The translations under genes and the position numbers were made by a program. A stretch of 64,000 nucleotides of DNA from Allostella vacuolata (GTDB lineage Bacteria; Pseudomonadota; Alphaproteobacteria; ATCC43930; Allostellaceae), in assembly GCA_006739055.1 (NCBI GenBank), contig AP019702.1, forward strand, positions 1 through 64,000, written 5' to 3'. Of this stretch, positions 29,251-37,778 are shown piece after piece (the first letter of the stretch is position 1; every line of letters begins with the position of its first letter). The notes under the pieces are model-generated. The model did not search any database, was not told where the DNA came from, and was given only the letters and a program-made list of their open reading frames with translations.

Positions 29251-30348
29251 TCATTCCGACACCGGTGCGAACACCGAGCGGAACTCGATGTCGTATCCGA
29301 AGGCCCGCGGGCCGACATGGTCCAGCCCCTTGGGCGTCATCAGCACCGGCGGCGCCGGCAGCGCGATCACCGCGACGCGCTGGCCGTAGCGCAGGGTCTC
29401 GGTGCCGATCGCCTCGCCGGTCACCGCGTTCAGCACGCAGATCAGGTCGGGCGTGGTCACCGCTGGCACCCCGTCGCGCCAGGCGACCGCCCATTCGTTC
29501 TGGAAGGCGATCTCCATCCGGGACCCGCGCTCGCCGTCCAGGCCCTCGATGGTGGCGGTGCCGCGCAGGAAGCCCTCGGTCGTTCGCCTGGCCACGTCGG
29601 ACACCTTGCCCGCGAAGATGCGCAGGCCCCCCTCGGCCTCCAGGATCGCGGCGATCGGGTCGGCGTGCCGGCGCTGCGCCTCACGCACCGCCTGGCCGAG
29701 GCGGATCGCCTTGGTGGTGGTGTGATGGATGCCCCAGCGCTTGACCTCGGCGCCGGTGCGCGGCGCCTTGCAGGTGGAAGCGACCGAGCCCAGCTCGACG
29801 CAGGCCTTGCGGCTCAGCCGCTCCATCCACTTCCAGCTCGTCACCCGGGCGACGATCGCCTCCTGCCCGCGGCAGTCGGCCATGGAGAGCGGCCAGGGCT
29901 GCAGGTCGCCGATGGCGAAGCTGGTCATCTGCGCCTCGGGGAAGGCGCGGCCCATGCAGTCGGCGTCGACCACCGGGATGCCCAGGTGGGCGGCCGCCAT
30001 CAGCGGCTGTATGGCATTGCCGCCGCCGATCTCCAGCGACATGACGGCGTGGAAGGGCCGGCCCTGGTAGCGCGCCATGATCTCGACCGCGCGCGCGACG
30101 GTGCGGCTGTCGGTCAGCCGCTCCTGGCCGACCAGCGGCGCGCCCATGTTGGACACCACGGCCACGTCGGCATCGTCGGCCAGGTCGAACGGGTCCATCA
30201 GCGACACCGTGCGGCCCTCGGCATAGAGGGCCCGCATGTTGAGCAGGCCGAGATAGGGGCTGCCGCCGCCGCCGGTGCCGAGGATCCAGGCGCCGACCGA
30301 CAGCGATTCGATGTCGTCGAGAGAGATGGGGGTGGTGGGGTAGCTCAA
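29251..30348 (-). CDS. DUF917 family protein
   Basis: A 365-residue protein with the DUF917 N-terminus LDDIESLSVGAWILGTGGGGSPYLG, followed by SLEIGGGNAIQPLMAAAHLGIPVVDADCMGRAFPEAQMTSF. The family commonly neighbours hydantoinase-type genes; its activity is not established. Translation appears to start at TTG 30348, which overlaps the AroM stop as TTGA, with GGAGA about 8 bases upstream. The next gene begins within a few bases of its stop, so the three genes form a tightly coupled operon. Confidence 0.88.
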   Translation of the reverse strand: MSYPTTPISLDDIESLSVGAWILGTGGGGSPYLGLLNMRALYAEGRTVSLMDPFDLADDADVAVVSNMGAPLVGQERLTDSRTVARAVEIMARYQGRPFHAVMSLEIGGGNAIQPLMAAAHLGIPVVDADCMGRAFPEAQMTSFAIGDLQPWPLSMADCRGQEAIVARVTSWKWMERLSRKACVELGSVASTCKAPRTGAEVKRWGIHHTTTKAIRLGQAVREAQRRHADPIAAILEAEGGLRIFAGKVSDVARRTTEGFLRGTATIEGLDGERGSRMEIAFQNEWAVAWRDGVPAVTTPDLICVLNAVTGEAIGTETLRYGQRVAVIALPAPPVLMTPKGLDHVGPRAFGYDIEFRSVFAPVSE

Positions 30349-31019
30349 GGGAACATCTCCCGCAGGACCGCGGCGGTCGTGCTGACGGCCAGAAGAACAG
30401 GGCAGGACAGGCGGCGCCGCACGGCCGCCTGCTGCGCCGGCGTGTAGCTGATGCAGTCCATCACCACCAGGTCCGGCTGCCGGTCCGCCAGGCGCCCGGC
30501 CGCTTCCATGGCCTCGGCCGCGTCGGCCAGCGGCAGCAGGGCCTCGGCCGTCACCTCCAGCCCGGGTCGCTCCCACTTGCGGGCCAGTCCCCGGACCTGG
30601 GCCGGGAGCGGCACGAACAGGCCGAGACGCCCTGTCGGCAGCAGCCCCTGGGCGAGCCCGGACAGGACCGCGGACGGGAAGACCACGACGCCCGACGGCC
30701 GCAGGCCGGGGAAGGCCCCGGTGCAGCACATCACCGTCGCCCCCACGCCCTCGGCCGCGAACCGGTCGACCAGGGCCTGGGCCCGGCCGGTCACCGCGCG
30801 CTTCGAGATGATGGCGCCGCTGCCGTCGGGCAGGCGGGTGAACAGCGTGTCGGCCTCGTCGACCGGGGGCAGGGCGTCCACTTCCGCCCGTGACAGCCCG
30901 TCGAGGCAGCCGACCAGCCGTACGCGGGTGCCGGTGCCCACGGCATCCTGCAGAAGGGCCTCGACATCCGGCCGTGGCGACTGGCCGATGACGATGGCCC
31001 CCAGCGTCCTTGCGCTCAT
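30345..31019 (-). CDS. AroM family protein
   Basis: A 224-residue AroM-like protein. It contains MSARTLGAIVIGQSPRPDVEALLQD, the central ATVMCCTGAFPGLR and the late LVVMDCISYTPAQQAAVRRRLSCPVLLA. AroM folds like Asp/Glu/hydantoin racemases, and the two Cys (in MCCTG and MDCIS) sit where the racemase catalytic Cys pair would be. In Escherichia coli the gene neighbours aroL but has no known function. Here it heads an operon with DUF917 and hydantoinase-like genes, which suggests a hydantoin- or amide-related racemase or isomerase role (inference). Confidence 0.87.
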   Translation of the reverse strand: MSARTLGAIVIGQSPRPDVEALLQDAVGTGTRVRLVGCLDGLSRAEVDALPPVDEADTLFTRLPDGSGAIISKRAVTGRAQALVDRFAAEGVGATVMCCTGAFPGLRPSGVVVFPSAVLSGLAQGLLPTGRLGLFVPLPAQVRGLARKWERPGLEVTAEALLPLADAAEAMEAAGRLADRQPDLVVMDCISYTPAQQAAVRRRLSCPVLLAVSTTAAVLREMFP

Positions 31020-31138
31020 CCGATCCGGCCTCCCGCTCCCCGTGTCCCTGCCGATTGCCGGCGGCGGACGGTAGCACGCTCCGTGCCGTCGGCGACGCGG
31101 CTTGCCGATCCCCGCCCGCCATTCCTATCCTGCCGTCC

Positions 31139-31630
31139 ATGACCCAGCCCCACCCCGCACCCTGGCGGATCGTTCCGCTCGCCGACCGTCCCGATCTGGT
31201 CGCCCCGCTCGCGGACGCGCTGTGGGCATTCTGGGGCGAGACCTTCCCCGAGAAGACGGTCGCGGTGCGCACCGCCAGCCTGCGGGCCCGGATGAACCGC
31301 GACCGGCTGCCGGTCGCGGTGGTCGCGGTGGCGCCCGACGGCGGGCTGCTCGGCACCGCCAGCATCCTGTTCGACGACATGGAGACGCGGCCCGACCTCA
31401 ACCCGTGGCTCGCCACCGTCTTCGTCCTGCCCGGGCAGCGCCGCCGCGGCCTGGGGGCCGCGCTCTGTGCCGCCGCGGAGACGGAGGCCTGGCGCCTCGG
31501 CGTGCCGCGGCTCTACCTCTTCACCTTCGACAAGCGCGGCTACTATGCCGGCCTCGGCTGGCGCGACCTGGAGACGGTCGCCCATGCGGGCCACCCGACG
31601 GCCATCATGGTGAAGGACGCACCCGGCTGA
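31139..31630 (+). CDS. GNAT family N-acetyltransferase
   Basis: A 163-residue acetyltransferase. The acetyl-CoA loop is visible in VFVLPGQRRRGLGAALCAAAETEAWRLG (R/Q-x-x-G-x-G/A), followed by LYLFTFDKRGYYAGLGWRDLE. The substrate is unknown. I chose the ATG at 31139, since the upstream open frame lies in the divergent promoter region with aroM. It is followed after 62 bases by an ABC ATPase gene on the same strand. Confidence 0.86.
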   Translation: MTQPHPAPWRIVPLADRPDLVAPLADALWAFWGETFPEKTVAVRTASLRARMNRDRLPVAVVAVAPDGGLLGTASILFDDMETRPDLNPWLATVFVLPGQRRRGLGAALCAAAETEAWRLGVPRLYLFTFDKRGYYAGLGWRDLETVAHAGHPTAIMVKDAPG

Positions 31631-31692
31631 GCCGCGCTTGTTCGCCCCTGGCGCCGGACCTATCCTCGCAGCCAAATCGAAGGGGAGGAACC

Positions 31693-32520
31693 GTGAGCCA
31701 GGCCGCAAGCCCGACCGAAGACCATGCCGTCATCCAGGGGGTGACGAGGGTCTATCCGGCGAACGCCGGCAATCCGCCCGTGCACGCGCTGGGGCCGATC
31801 GACATGGTGCTGCACCGGGGCGAGTTCGTGGCCGTGGTCGGCCCGTCCGGCTGCGGCAAGTCGACCCTGCTCGACGTCCTGGCCGGCCTGTCGGCACCGT
31901 CCGACGGCCGGATCCTGTTCGAGGGCAAGGAGGTGCGCGGCGAGGTGCCGGACGGGGTCGGCGTCGTCTTCCAGGAGGACGCGTCCTTCCCCTGGCTGAC
32001 GGTGTGGGACAACGCCGCGTTCGGGCTGCGGCGGGCCGGCATGGACGGCGAGGAGGTGCGGCGCCGGGTCGACGACGCCATCGCCTTCATGGGGCTGAAG
32101 GATTTCGCGCGAGCCTATCCGGCCCAGCTTTCCGGCGGCATGCGGCAGCGCGTGTGCATCGCCCGCACGCTCGTCATGCAGCCGCGCCTGATCCTGCTGG
32201 ACGAGCCGTTCGGCGCGCTCGACCAGCAGACGCGCCTGCTCATGGGCGACGAGCTGCTCAACCTGTGGCGCCGCACCGGGGCGACGGTGATGCTGATCAC
32301 CCACGCGCTCGACGAGGCGGCGATGCTGTCCGACCGGGTCGGCGTGATGTCGTCCCGGCCGGGACGCTTCATCGACATGGTGGAGACCGGCTGGCCGCGC
32401 GACCGCGACAGCCGCATCGTGTCCGAGGAGGCGTTCGGCCGGGTGACGGCGCGCCTGTGGTCGCAGTTGCGCGGCGAATCGATGAAGGCGCTCGGCATGA
32501 CCGGCACGGGTGCCCGCTGA
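31693..32520 (+). CDS. Nitrate/taurine-type ABC transporter ATPase, no partner genes beside it
   Basis: A 275-residue ATPase of the SsuB/TauB/NrtD group. It has Walker A GPSGCGKST, the Q-loop VVFQEDASFPWLTVWDNAAFG, signature LSGGMRQRVCIARTL, Walker B LILLDEPFGALD and the switch His in LITHALDEA. It starts at GTG 31693 behind a very strong AGGGGAGGAA. No permease or binding protein lies next to it; rmuC follows after 2 bases. It may serve a transporter encoded elsewhere. A complete set with its own ATPase lies at 36106-38777. Confidence 0.9.
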   Translation: MSQAASPTEDHAVIQGVTRVYPANAGNPPVHALGPIDMVLHRGEFVAVVGPSGCGKSTLLDVLAGLSAPSDGRILFEGKEVRGEVPDGVGVVFQEDASFPWLTVWDNAAFGLRRAGMDGEEVRRRVDDAIAFMGLKDFARAYPAQLSGGMRQRVCIARTLVMQPRLILLDEPFGALDQQTRLLMGDELLNLWRRTGATVMLITHALDEAAMLSDRVGVMSSRPGRFIDMVETGWPRDRDSRIVSEEAFGRVTARLWSQLRGESMKALGMTGTGAR

Positions 32521-32522
32521 GC

Positions 32523-33653
32523 ATGGATCCGATCATCGTCGCGGCCCTGGTGGTCGCCGTCGCCGCGATCGTCGTCGCGGTCGTGCTGGCCCGCCGGTCG
32601 TCCGGGCCGGCCGGGGGGCTGCAGGAGCTGGGCGAGCGCCTCGCCGACAGCCAGGCCGAACTGGCCGGCCGGCTGGCGCAGATGGCCGAGCAGGCGGTCG
32701 CCGCCCAGGCCGCCACCGCCGAGCGGCTGACGGCGCAGGAACGGCACATCGCCGAGGCGGTGGAGCGCCGCCTCGGCCGGCTCAGCCAGGTCGTCGGCGA
32801 ATCGCTGGAGCGCAACGCCCAGTCGGCCGCGACCACCCTGGGCGACCTCAAGGCACGGCTCGCCGTCATCGACGCCGCCCAGACCAAGATCACCGAGCTG
32901 TCGACCCAGGTGGTGCAGCTGCAGGACATCCTGTCCAACAAGCAGGCGCGCGGCGCCTTCGGCGAAGTCCAGCTCGAGGCGCTGGTGTCGGGCATCCTGC
33001 CGCCGTCGGCCTATGCCTTCCAGGCGCCGATCGGCGACGGTCGCCGGGTCGACTGCCTGCTGCAGCTGCCGAACCCGCCCGGCGTCATCGCCATCGATGC
33101 CAAGTTCCCCCTGGAAAGCTGGCATGCGTTGCGCGCCGCCCGCGACGACGCGGCCCGGATCATCGCCGCCCGGGCATTCGCGGCCGCCATCCTGCTGCAT
33201 GTCCGCGCCATCGCCGACAAGTACATCATCCCCGGCGAGACGGCGGAGAGCGCGCTCATGTTCATCCCGGCCGAGGCCGTCTATGCCGAGCTGCACGCGA
33301 ACTTCCCCGAGGTGGTGGAGAAATCCTACCTCTCGCGGGTCTGGATCGTGTCGCCGACCACGCTGATGGCGACCCTCAACACCGTGCGGGCGGTGCTGAA
33401 GGACGTGCGCATGCGCGAGCAGGCGGGGCTGGTTCAGAAGGAGGTGCGCCTGCTGGTGGAGGATGTCGGCCGTCTCGACGACCGGGTCGGCAAGCTGCAG
33501 CGGCATTTCGACCAGACGACCGAGGATGTCCGGCAGATCCGCATCTCGACCGACAAGGTGACCAAGCGCGGCGAGCGCATCGGCGAGCTGGAGGTGGAGG
33601 ACGCCGCCACGATCGGCCTGCGCGACGCGGCCCTCCTGGCGCGAGGCGAGTGA
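32523..33653 (+). CDS. rmuC: RmuC family DNA recombination protein
   Basis: A 376-residue RmuC homologue. It has an N-terminal membrane helix (3-23), a long coiled coil rich in Ala/Glu/Gln (about 30-140), then the conserved nuclease-like core NKQARGAFGEVQLEALVSGILPPSAYAFQAPIGDGRRVDCLLQLP, DAKFPLESW, and PAEAVYAELHANFPEVVEKSYLSRVWIVSPTTLMATLNTVRAVL. In Escherichia coli RmuC limits recombination at inverted repeats. It starts 2 bases after the upstream ATPase stop, so it is likely co-transcribed. Confidence 0.93.
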   Translation: MDPIIVAALVVAVAAIVVAVVLARRSSGPAGGLQELGERLADSQAELAGRLAQMAEQAVAAQAATAERLTAQERHIAEAVERRLGRLSQVVGESLERNAQSAATTLGDLKARLAVIDAAQTKITELSTQVVQLQDILSNKQARGAFGEVQLEALVSGILPPSAYAFQAPIGDGRRVDCLLQLPNPPGVIAIDAKFPLESWHALRAARDDAARIIAARAFAAAILLHVRAIADKYIIPGETAESALMFIPAEAVYAELHANFPEVVEKSYLSRVWIVSPTTLMATLNTVRAVLKDVRMREQAGLVQKEVRLLVEDVGRLDDRVGKLQRHFDQTTEDVRQIRISTDKVTKRGERIGELEVEDAATIGLRDAALLARGE

Positions 33654-33666
33654 CGGCGGCTCGCCG

Positions 33667-34923
33667 ATGACCTTGGCGGTCCAGAGCCTGTTCGGCGTCT
33701 TCGCGCTGGCCGGGCTGGCCTGGCTCCTGGGGGAGGACCGGCGGCGTGCCTGCCTGGCGCCGGCCCTGGCCGGCATCGCGCTGCAGTTCGCCCTGGCGGC
33801 CCTCCTGCTGTGGGTGCCCGGGGCGCGGCTCGCCTTCGCCTGGATCGCCGACGGGGTGCTGGCGGTGCAGGCCGCGACCCGCGCCGGGACCAGCCTGGTC
33901 TTCGGCTTCCTGGGCGGCGGGCCGCTGCCCTATGCGGAGACCGCGCCGGGCGCCACCTTCACCCTGGCCTTCCAGGCGCTGCCCATCGTCCTGGTGTTCA
34001 GCGCGCTCTCGGCGCTCCTCTTCCACTGGGGCGTGCTCCCCGCCGTGGTCCGCGCCTTCTCCCGCCTGCTCGGGCGTGCACTCGGCATCGGCGGCGCGGT
34101 GTCGGTGGCAACCGCCGCCAACATCTTCGTCGGCATGGTCGAGGCGCCGCTCCTGATCCGTCCCTACCTGCTGCGGATGGGCCGTGCCGAGCTGTTCATG
34201 GTCATGGTGGGCGGCATGGCGACGATTGCCGGCACCGTCTTCGGCCTCTACGGCGCGATCCTCGCCCCCTCCATGCCGGATGCCTTCGGCCATCTGCTGG
34301 TGGCCTCGGTCATCAGCGCGCCCGCGGCCATCACCGTCGCCCGGCTGATGATCCCGGACAGCGGCCCGCCCGCGCCGGGCGAGCTCGATGCCGGCGGCGC
34401 GGATTCCGGCGCCTTCGAGGCCCTGGTGCGCGGCACCGCCGACGGCGTGGTCCTGCTGCTGCACATCGTCGCCATGCTGATCGTCATGGTCGCCCTGGTC
34501 GCGCTGGCCAACCAGATCGCCGGTCTCCTGCCCGATCTGGCGGGTCGTGCGATCACCCTGGAGCGGGTCGCCGGCTGGCTCTTCGCCCCGCTCGCCTGGC
34601 TGATGGGCATTCCCTGGGGCGAGGCGATGCTGGCGGGGGAACTGCTGGGGATCAAGACGGTGCTCAACGAGTTCCTGGCCTATCTCCGCCTGGCGGCCGT
34701 GCCGGCCGACGCGCTGTCCGAACGGTCCCGGCGCATCCTCGTCTATGCGCTGTGCGGCTTCGCCAATTTCGCCAGCCTCGGGATCATGGTGGGTGGGCTG
34801 GTCGCGATCGCGCCGGAGCGCCGCCGCGACATCGTCGGTCTCGGCTTCCGGTCGATCCTGGCCGGCCTCCTCGCCACCTGCATGACCGGGGCGGTGGTCG
34901 GGGCCCTGACGTCGGGCGGCTGA
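33667..34923 (+). CDS. Concentrative nucleoside transporter (NupC/CNT family)
   Basis: A 418-residue CNT-family permease that imports nucleosides with protons or Na+. The family core is clear in SVATAANIFVGMVEAPLLIRPYLLRMGRAELFMVMVGGMATIAGTVFGLYG, and the second half has GIPWGEAMLAGELLGIKTVLNEFLAYLRL and RILVYALCGFANFASLGIMVGGL. About eleven hydrophobic segments are present. It starts 13 bases after rmuC and ends 163 bases before the oxygenase gene. Specificity is not predictable. Confidence 0.92.
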   Translation: MTLAVQSLFGVFALAGLAWLLGEDRRRACLAPALAGIALQFALAALLLWVPGARLAFAWIADGVLAVQAATRAGTSLVFGFLGGGPLPYAETAPGATFTLAFQALPIVLVFSALSALLFHWGVLPAVVRAFSRLLGRALGIGGAVSVATAANIFVGMVEAPLLIRPYLLRMGRAELFMVMVGGMATIAGTVFGLYGAILAPSMPDAFGHLLVASVISAPAAITVARLMIPDSGPPAPGELDAGGADSGAFEALVRGTADGVVLLLHIVAMLIVMVALVALANQIAGLLPDLAGRAITLERVAGWLFAPLAWLMGIPWGEAMLAGELLGIKTVLNEFLAYLRLAAVPADALSERSRRILVYALCGFANFASLGIMVGGLVAIAPERRRDIVGLGFRSILAGLLATCMTGAVVGALTSGG

Positions 34924-35086
34924 TCGCCCGATAGGTTTGGCGTCTCGCGCATGCGAAAAAACGGGATACGGTCGCCAATCCCCGATGGCGCGCTGGTATT
35001 CTCTCGGTATACCATTTCTCCACGCGGTGTGCCCCGCCGGCGGATGTCCGGTTCGGGGCCGGCTCGATGGCGACAGGAGTGCCGAA

Positions 35087-36109
35087 ATGCTTCCCCAGGC
35101 GCGTGCCCCCCACCCGGGCGAGATTGCGATCATCGACCTCTCCGACATCGACAGCCCCGACCCGGCCCGGCGCGCGCGCCTGGCCCAGGAGGTCGCCCGG
35201 GCGTCGAAGGAGGTCGGCTTCTTCTACATCGTCAACCACGGCATCGAGGCCGCCTCGGTGCAGCGCATGTTCGACGTGGCGAAGGATTTCTTCGACCTGC
35301 CGGAAGCGGACAAGATGGAGGTGGCGATCGCCCGGTCGCCGCTCTTCCGCGGCTACATCCCCTCGAACCATATCGGCGTCGACCAGAAGCTGAAGGCGAA
35401 CCTGCAGGAGGCCTTCCAGATCCATCTCGACCTGCCGGCGAACGATCCCGACGTGCTGGCCGGCAAGCCGATGCACGGGCCGAACCCCTGGCCGAGCGCC
35501 ATGCCGTCGCTGAAGCCGGACATGACCGCCTATCAGCAGCAGCTGTGGGCGCTCGGGCAGAAGATGCTGCCCCTGTTCGCGCTGGGGCTCGGCCTGCCGG
35601 AGAACGCCTTCTCCCCCTACTTCACCAAGCCGATGATCATGCTGCGGGTCCTGCACTACCCGCCGCAGGCGCCCGACGATTCGACCGAGAGCATCGGGAC
35701 CCGCGCCCATACCGACACCGGGGTCTTCACTATCCTGGCCCAGGACGAGGTCGGCGGGCTGGAGATCCTGACCAAGGGCGGCGAGTGGATCACGGTGCCG
35801 CCGATCCCCGGCAGCTACGTCGTGAACATCGGCGAGATGATGAAGGCCTGGTCGGACGCGATCTTCTCGTCCACGCCGCACCGGGTGGTGAACCGCTACG
35901 GCCTGGAGCGCTACTCGGTGCCCTTCTTCGTCAACCCCGACTACGACACCATCTTCCGGCCGCTGGTGCAGAACCCGGAGCCGACCGACCTGCCGCAGTT
36001 CCACAGCTCGCTCGACCGCACCAAGAACATCAAGATCGGCGAGTGGATGGTCGAGCTGTATTCGCGGATCTATCCGTCGCCCTACAAGACCGCCGCAGCG
36101 GCCCAATGA
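35087..36109 (+). CDS. Isopenicillin-N-synthase-like 2-oxoglutarate/Fe(II) oxygenase
   Basis: A 340-residue non-haem iron oxygenase with N-terminal DIOX_N (VGFFYIVNHGIEAASVQRMFDVAKDFFDLP) and C-terminal 2OG-FeII domains. The facial triad is His208-x-Asp210 (RAHTDTGVFTIL) and His265 (STPHRVVN), with the 2-oxoglutarate-binding Arg275-x-Ser277 (ERYSVPFF). Substrates of the family range from amino acids to pesticides. I chose the ATG at 35087 because ACAGGAGTG precedes it. Its stop overlaps the following ABC ATPase start by four bases, so it probably acts on the compound that transporter imports. Confidence 0.92.
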   Translation: MLPQARAPHPGEIAIIDLSDIDSPDPARRARLAQEVARASKEVGFFYIVNHGIEAASVQRMFDVAKDFFDLPEADKMEVAIARSPLFRGYIPSNHIGVDQKLKANLQEAFQIHLDLPANDPDVLAGKPMHGPNPWPSAMPSLKPDMTAYQQQLWALGQKMLPLFALGLGLPENAFSPYFTKPMIMLRVLHYPPQAPDDSTESIGTRAHTDTGVFTILAQDEVGGLEILTKGGEWITVPPIPGSYVVNIGEMMKAWSDAIFSSTPHRVVNRYGLERYSVPFFVNPDYDTIFRPLVQNPEPTDLPQFHSSLDRTKNIKIGEWMVELYSRIYPSPYKTAAAAQ

Positions 36110-36957
36110 GCCGCGGCGGGGGGCAGGCGGCGGTCCGGGTGGTTCCGGCCGGCACGACGGACGCGCCCGCCCCGGTGGCGGGCCCGGTCCGGGTCCGGAT
36201 CTCCGACCTGTCGAAATCCTACGAATCCGACCGCGGCCCGGTGCAGGCGCTGTCGGGCATCTCGCTCGACATCCATGACAGCGAGTTCCTGACGGTGCTG
36301 GGGCCGAGCGGCTGCGGCAAGAGCACGCTGCTGAAATGCGTGGCCGGGCTGGAGCCGGTGACGGGCGGCCGCATCCTGATCGACGGCAAGCCGGTGACCC
36401 GGCCGCCGCCCGACCTCGGCATCGTCTTCCAGCGCGACCTGCTGCTCGACTGGCGCACCAACCTCGACAACGTCCTGATCAGCGTCGAGTTTCTCGGACT
36501 GCGGAAGAGGGACTTCGTCGACCGCGCCCGCCAACTGCTCGACCTGTTCGGGCTGGCCGGCTACGAGGACCGCTACCCGTGGGAGCTGTCGGGCGGGATG
36601 CGCCAGCGGGTCGCGATCTGCCGCGCGCTGGTCGACAATCCCGGCTTCCTGCTGATGGACGAGCCGTTCGGCGCGCTCGACGCGATGACGCGCGACGACC
36701 TCAACCTCGAGCTGCAGCGCATCTGGCTGCGCGACAAGAAGACCGCGCTGTTCATCACCCACAGCGTGCCGGAGGCGGTGTTCCTGTCCGACCGGATCAT
36801 CGTCATGGACCGCAACCCGGGCCGGATCGCGGCCGAGTTCGTGGTCGACCTGCCGCGGCCGCGCACCCTGTCCGACCGGGAGACCGCGCCCTTCATCCGC
36901 TACAGCGCGGAAATCCGGGCGACCATCACCGGGATGGGGATCCTGCGCAATGAGTAG
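36106..36957 (+). CDS. Nitrate/sulfonate/taurine-type ABC transporter ATPase
   Basis: A 283-residue SsuB/TauB-like ATPase. It has an extended N-terminus, Walker A GPSGCGKST, Q-loop VFQRDLLLDWRTNLDNVL, signature LSGGMRQRVAICRAL, Walker B LLMDEPFGALD and the switch His in FITHSVPEA. The start ATG overlaps the oxygenase stop (ATGA), and its 3' end overlaps the permease start by 8 bases, so translation of the three is coupled. Confidence 0.93.
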   Translation: MSRGGGQAAVRVVPAGTTDAPAPVAGPVRVRISDLSKSYESDRGPVQALSGISLDIHDSEFLTVLGPSGCGKSTLLKCVAGLEPVTGGRILIDGKPVTRPPPDLGIVFQRDLLLDWRTNLDNVLISVEFLGLRKRDFVDRARQLLDLFGLAGYEDRYPWELSGGMRQRVAICRALVDNPGFLLMDEPFGALDAMTRDDLNLELQRIWLRDKKTALFITHSVPEAVFLSDRIIVMDRNPGRIAAEFVVDLPRPRTLSDRETAPFIRYSAEIRATITGMGILRNE

Positions 36958-37750
36958 CCTCGCGGCCGGCCGCCGGCGCAGCCGCTTCGCGACCGACATC
37001 CTGCCGGTCATCCTGGTCCTGGGCGGGGTCGTCGCCGCCTGGCAGGCGACGGTGATGGCGTTCCGCATCCCGACCTTCCTGCTGCCCTCGCCGGTGGCGG
37101 TGGTGACGGAGTTCCTGTCCGCGCCCGCCTTCTACCTGTCGAACACCGGCTTCACGCTGACGACGACGGTCGCGGGCTTCCTGTTCGCGCTCGTCATCGG
37201 CGTGGCACTGGCGCTCCTCATCGTCTCGTCGCGGATCTTCGACCGGGTCCTGTTCACCTTGCTGTCGGCCCTGCACAGCGTGCCCAAGGTGGCGCTGGCG
37301 CCGCTCCTCGTCATCTATCTCGGCACCGGGATGACCCAGAAGGTCGTCATCGCGGCGATGATCGCGGTCTTCACCATCGTCATCAACACGGTGGTGGGCC
37401 TGCGCTCGGTCGACCCCGAAGTGCTGAACATGGCCCATTCCAAGCAGGCGAGCCGTCTCAAGATCCTTCTCAAGGTGCAGCTGCCCCATGCCCTGCCCAA
37501 CCTGTTCGGAGCCTTGAAGGCGGCCACCACCTTCACGCTGATCGGCGCCATCGTCGGCGAGTTCGTCGCCGGCGAGCAGGGGCTGGGCTACGTCATCCTG
37601 ACCGCGCAGGGCGCCTTCGACACGCCGCGGGCCTTCGTGGCGGTGGTCATCCTGGGGCTGGTGGGAACTTCGCTGTTCCACCTGCTGGCCTTCATCGAGC
37701 GCAAGGTCATTCCCTGGCACGTCTCGATCCGCTCCGAACGCCGCCGCTGA
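36950..37750 (+). CDS. Nitrate/sulfonate/taurine-type ABC transporter permease
   Basis: A 266-residue SsuC/TauC-like permease with six hydrophobic helices. The EAA loop is visible in VDPEVLNMAHSKQASRLKILLKVQLPHALPNLFGALKAATTFTLIGAIVGEFV. The start overlaps the ATPase gene by 8 bases. It completes the importer with the downstream binding protein (28-base gap). Confidence 0.93.
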   Translation: MSSLAAGRRRSRFATDILPVILVLGGVVAAWQATVMAFRIPTFLLPSPVAVVTEFLSAPAFYLSNTGFTLTTTVAGFLFALVIGVALALLIVSSRIFDRVLFTLLSALHSVPKVALAPLLVIYLGTGMTQKVVIAAMIAVFTIVINTVVGLRSVDPEVLNMAHSKQASRLKILLKVQLPHALPNLFGALKAATTFTLIGAIVGEFVAGEQGLGYVILTAQGAFDTPRAFVAVVILGLVGTSLFHLLAFIERKVIPWHVSIRSERRR

Positions 37751-37778
37751 TGCCGACATCGACCAAGGGAGAACAGGG

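Noticed and set aside
35006-35013. Second GGTATACC palindrome upstream of the oxygenase gene, as another GntR operator
   Set aside because: An 8-base palindrome is expected about once by chance in a window this size, and there is no regulator gene beside it.
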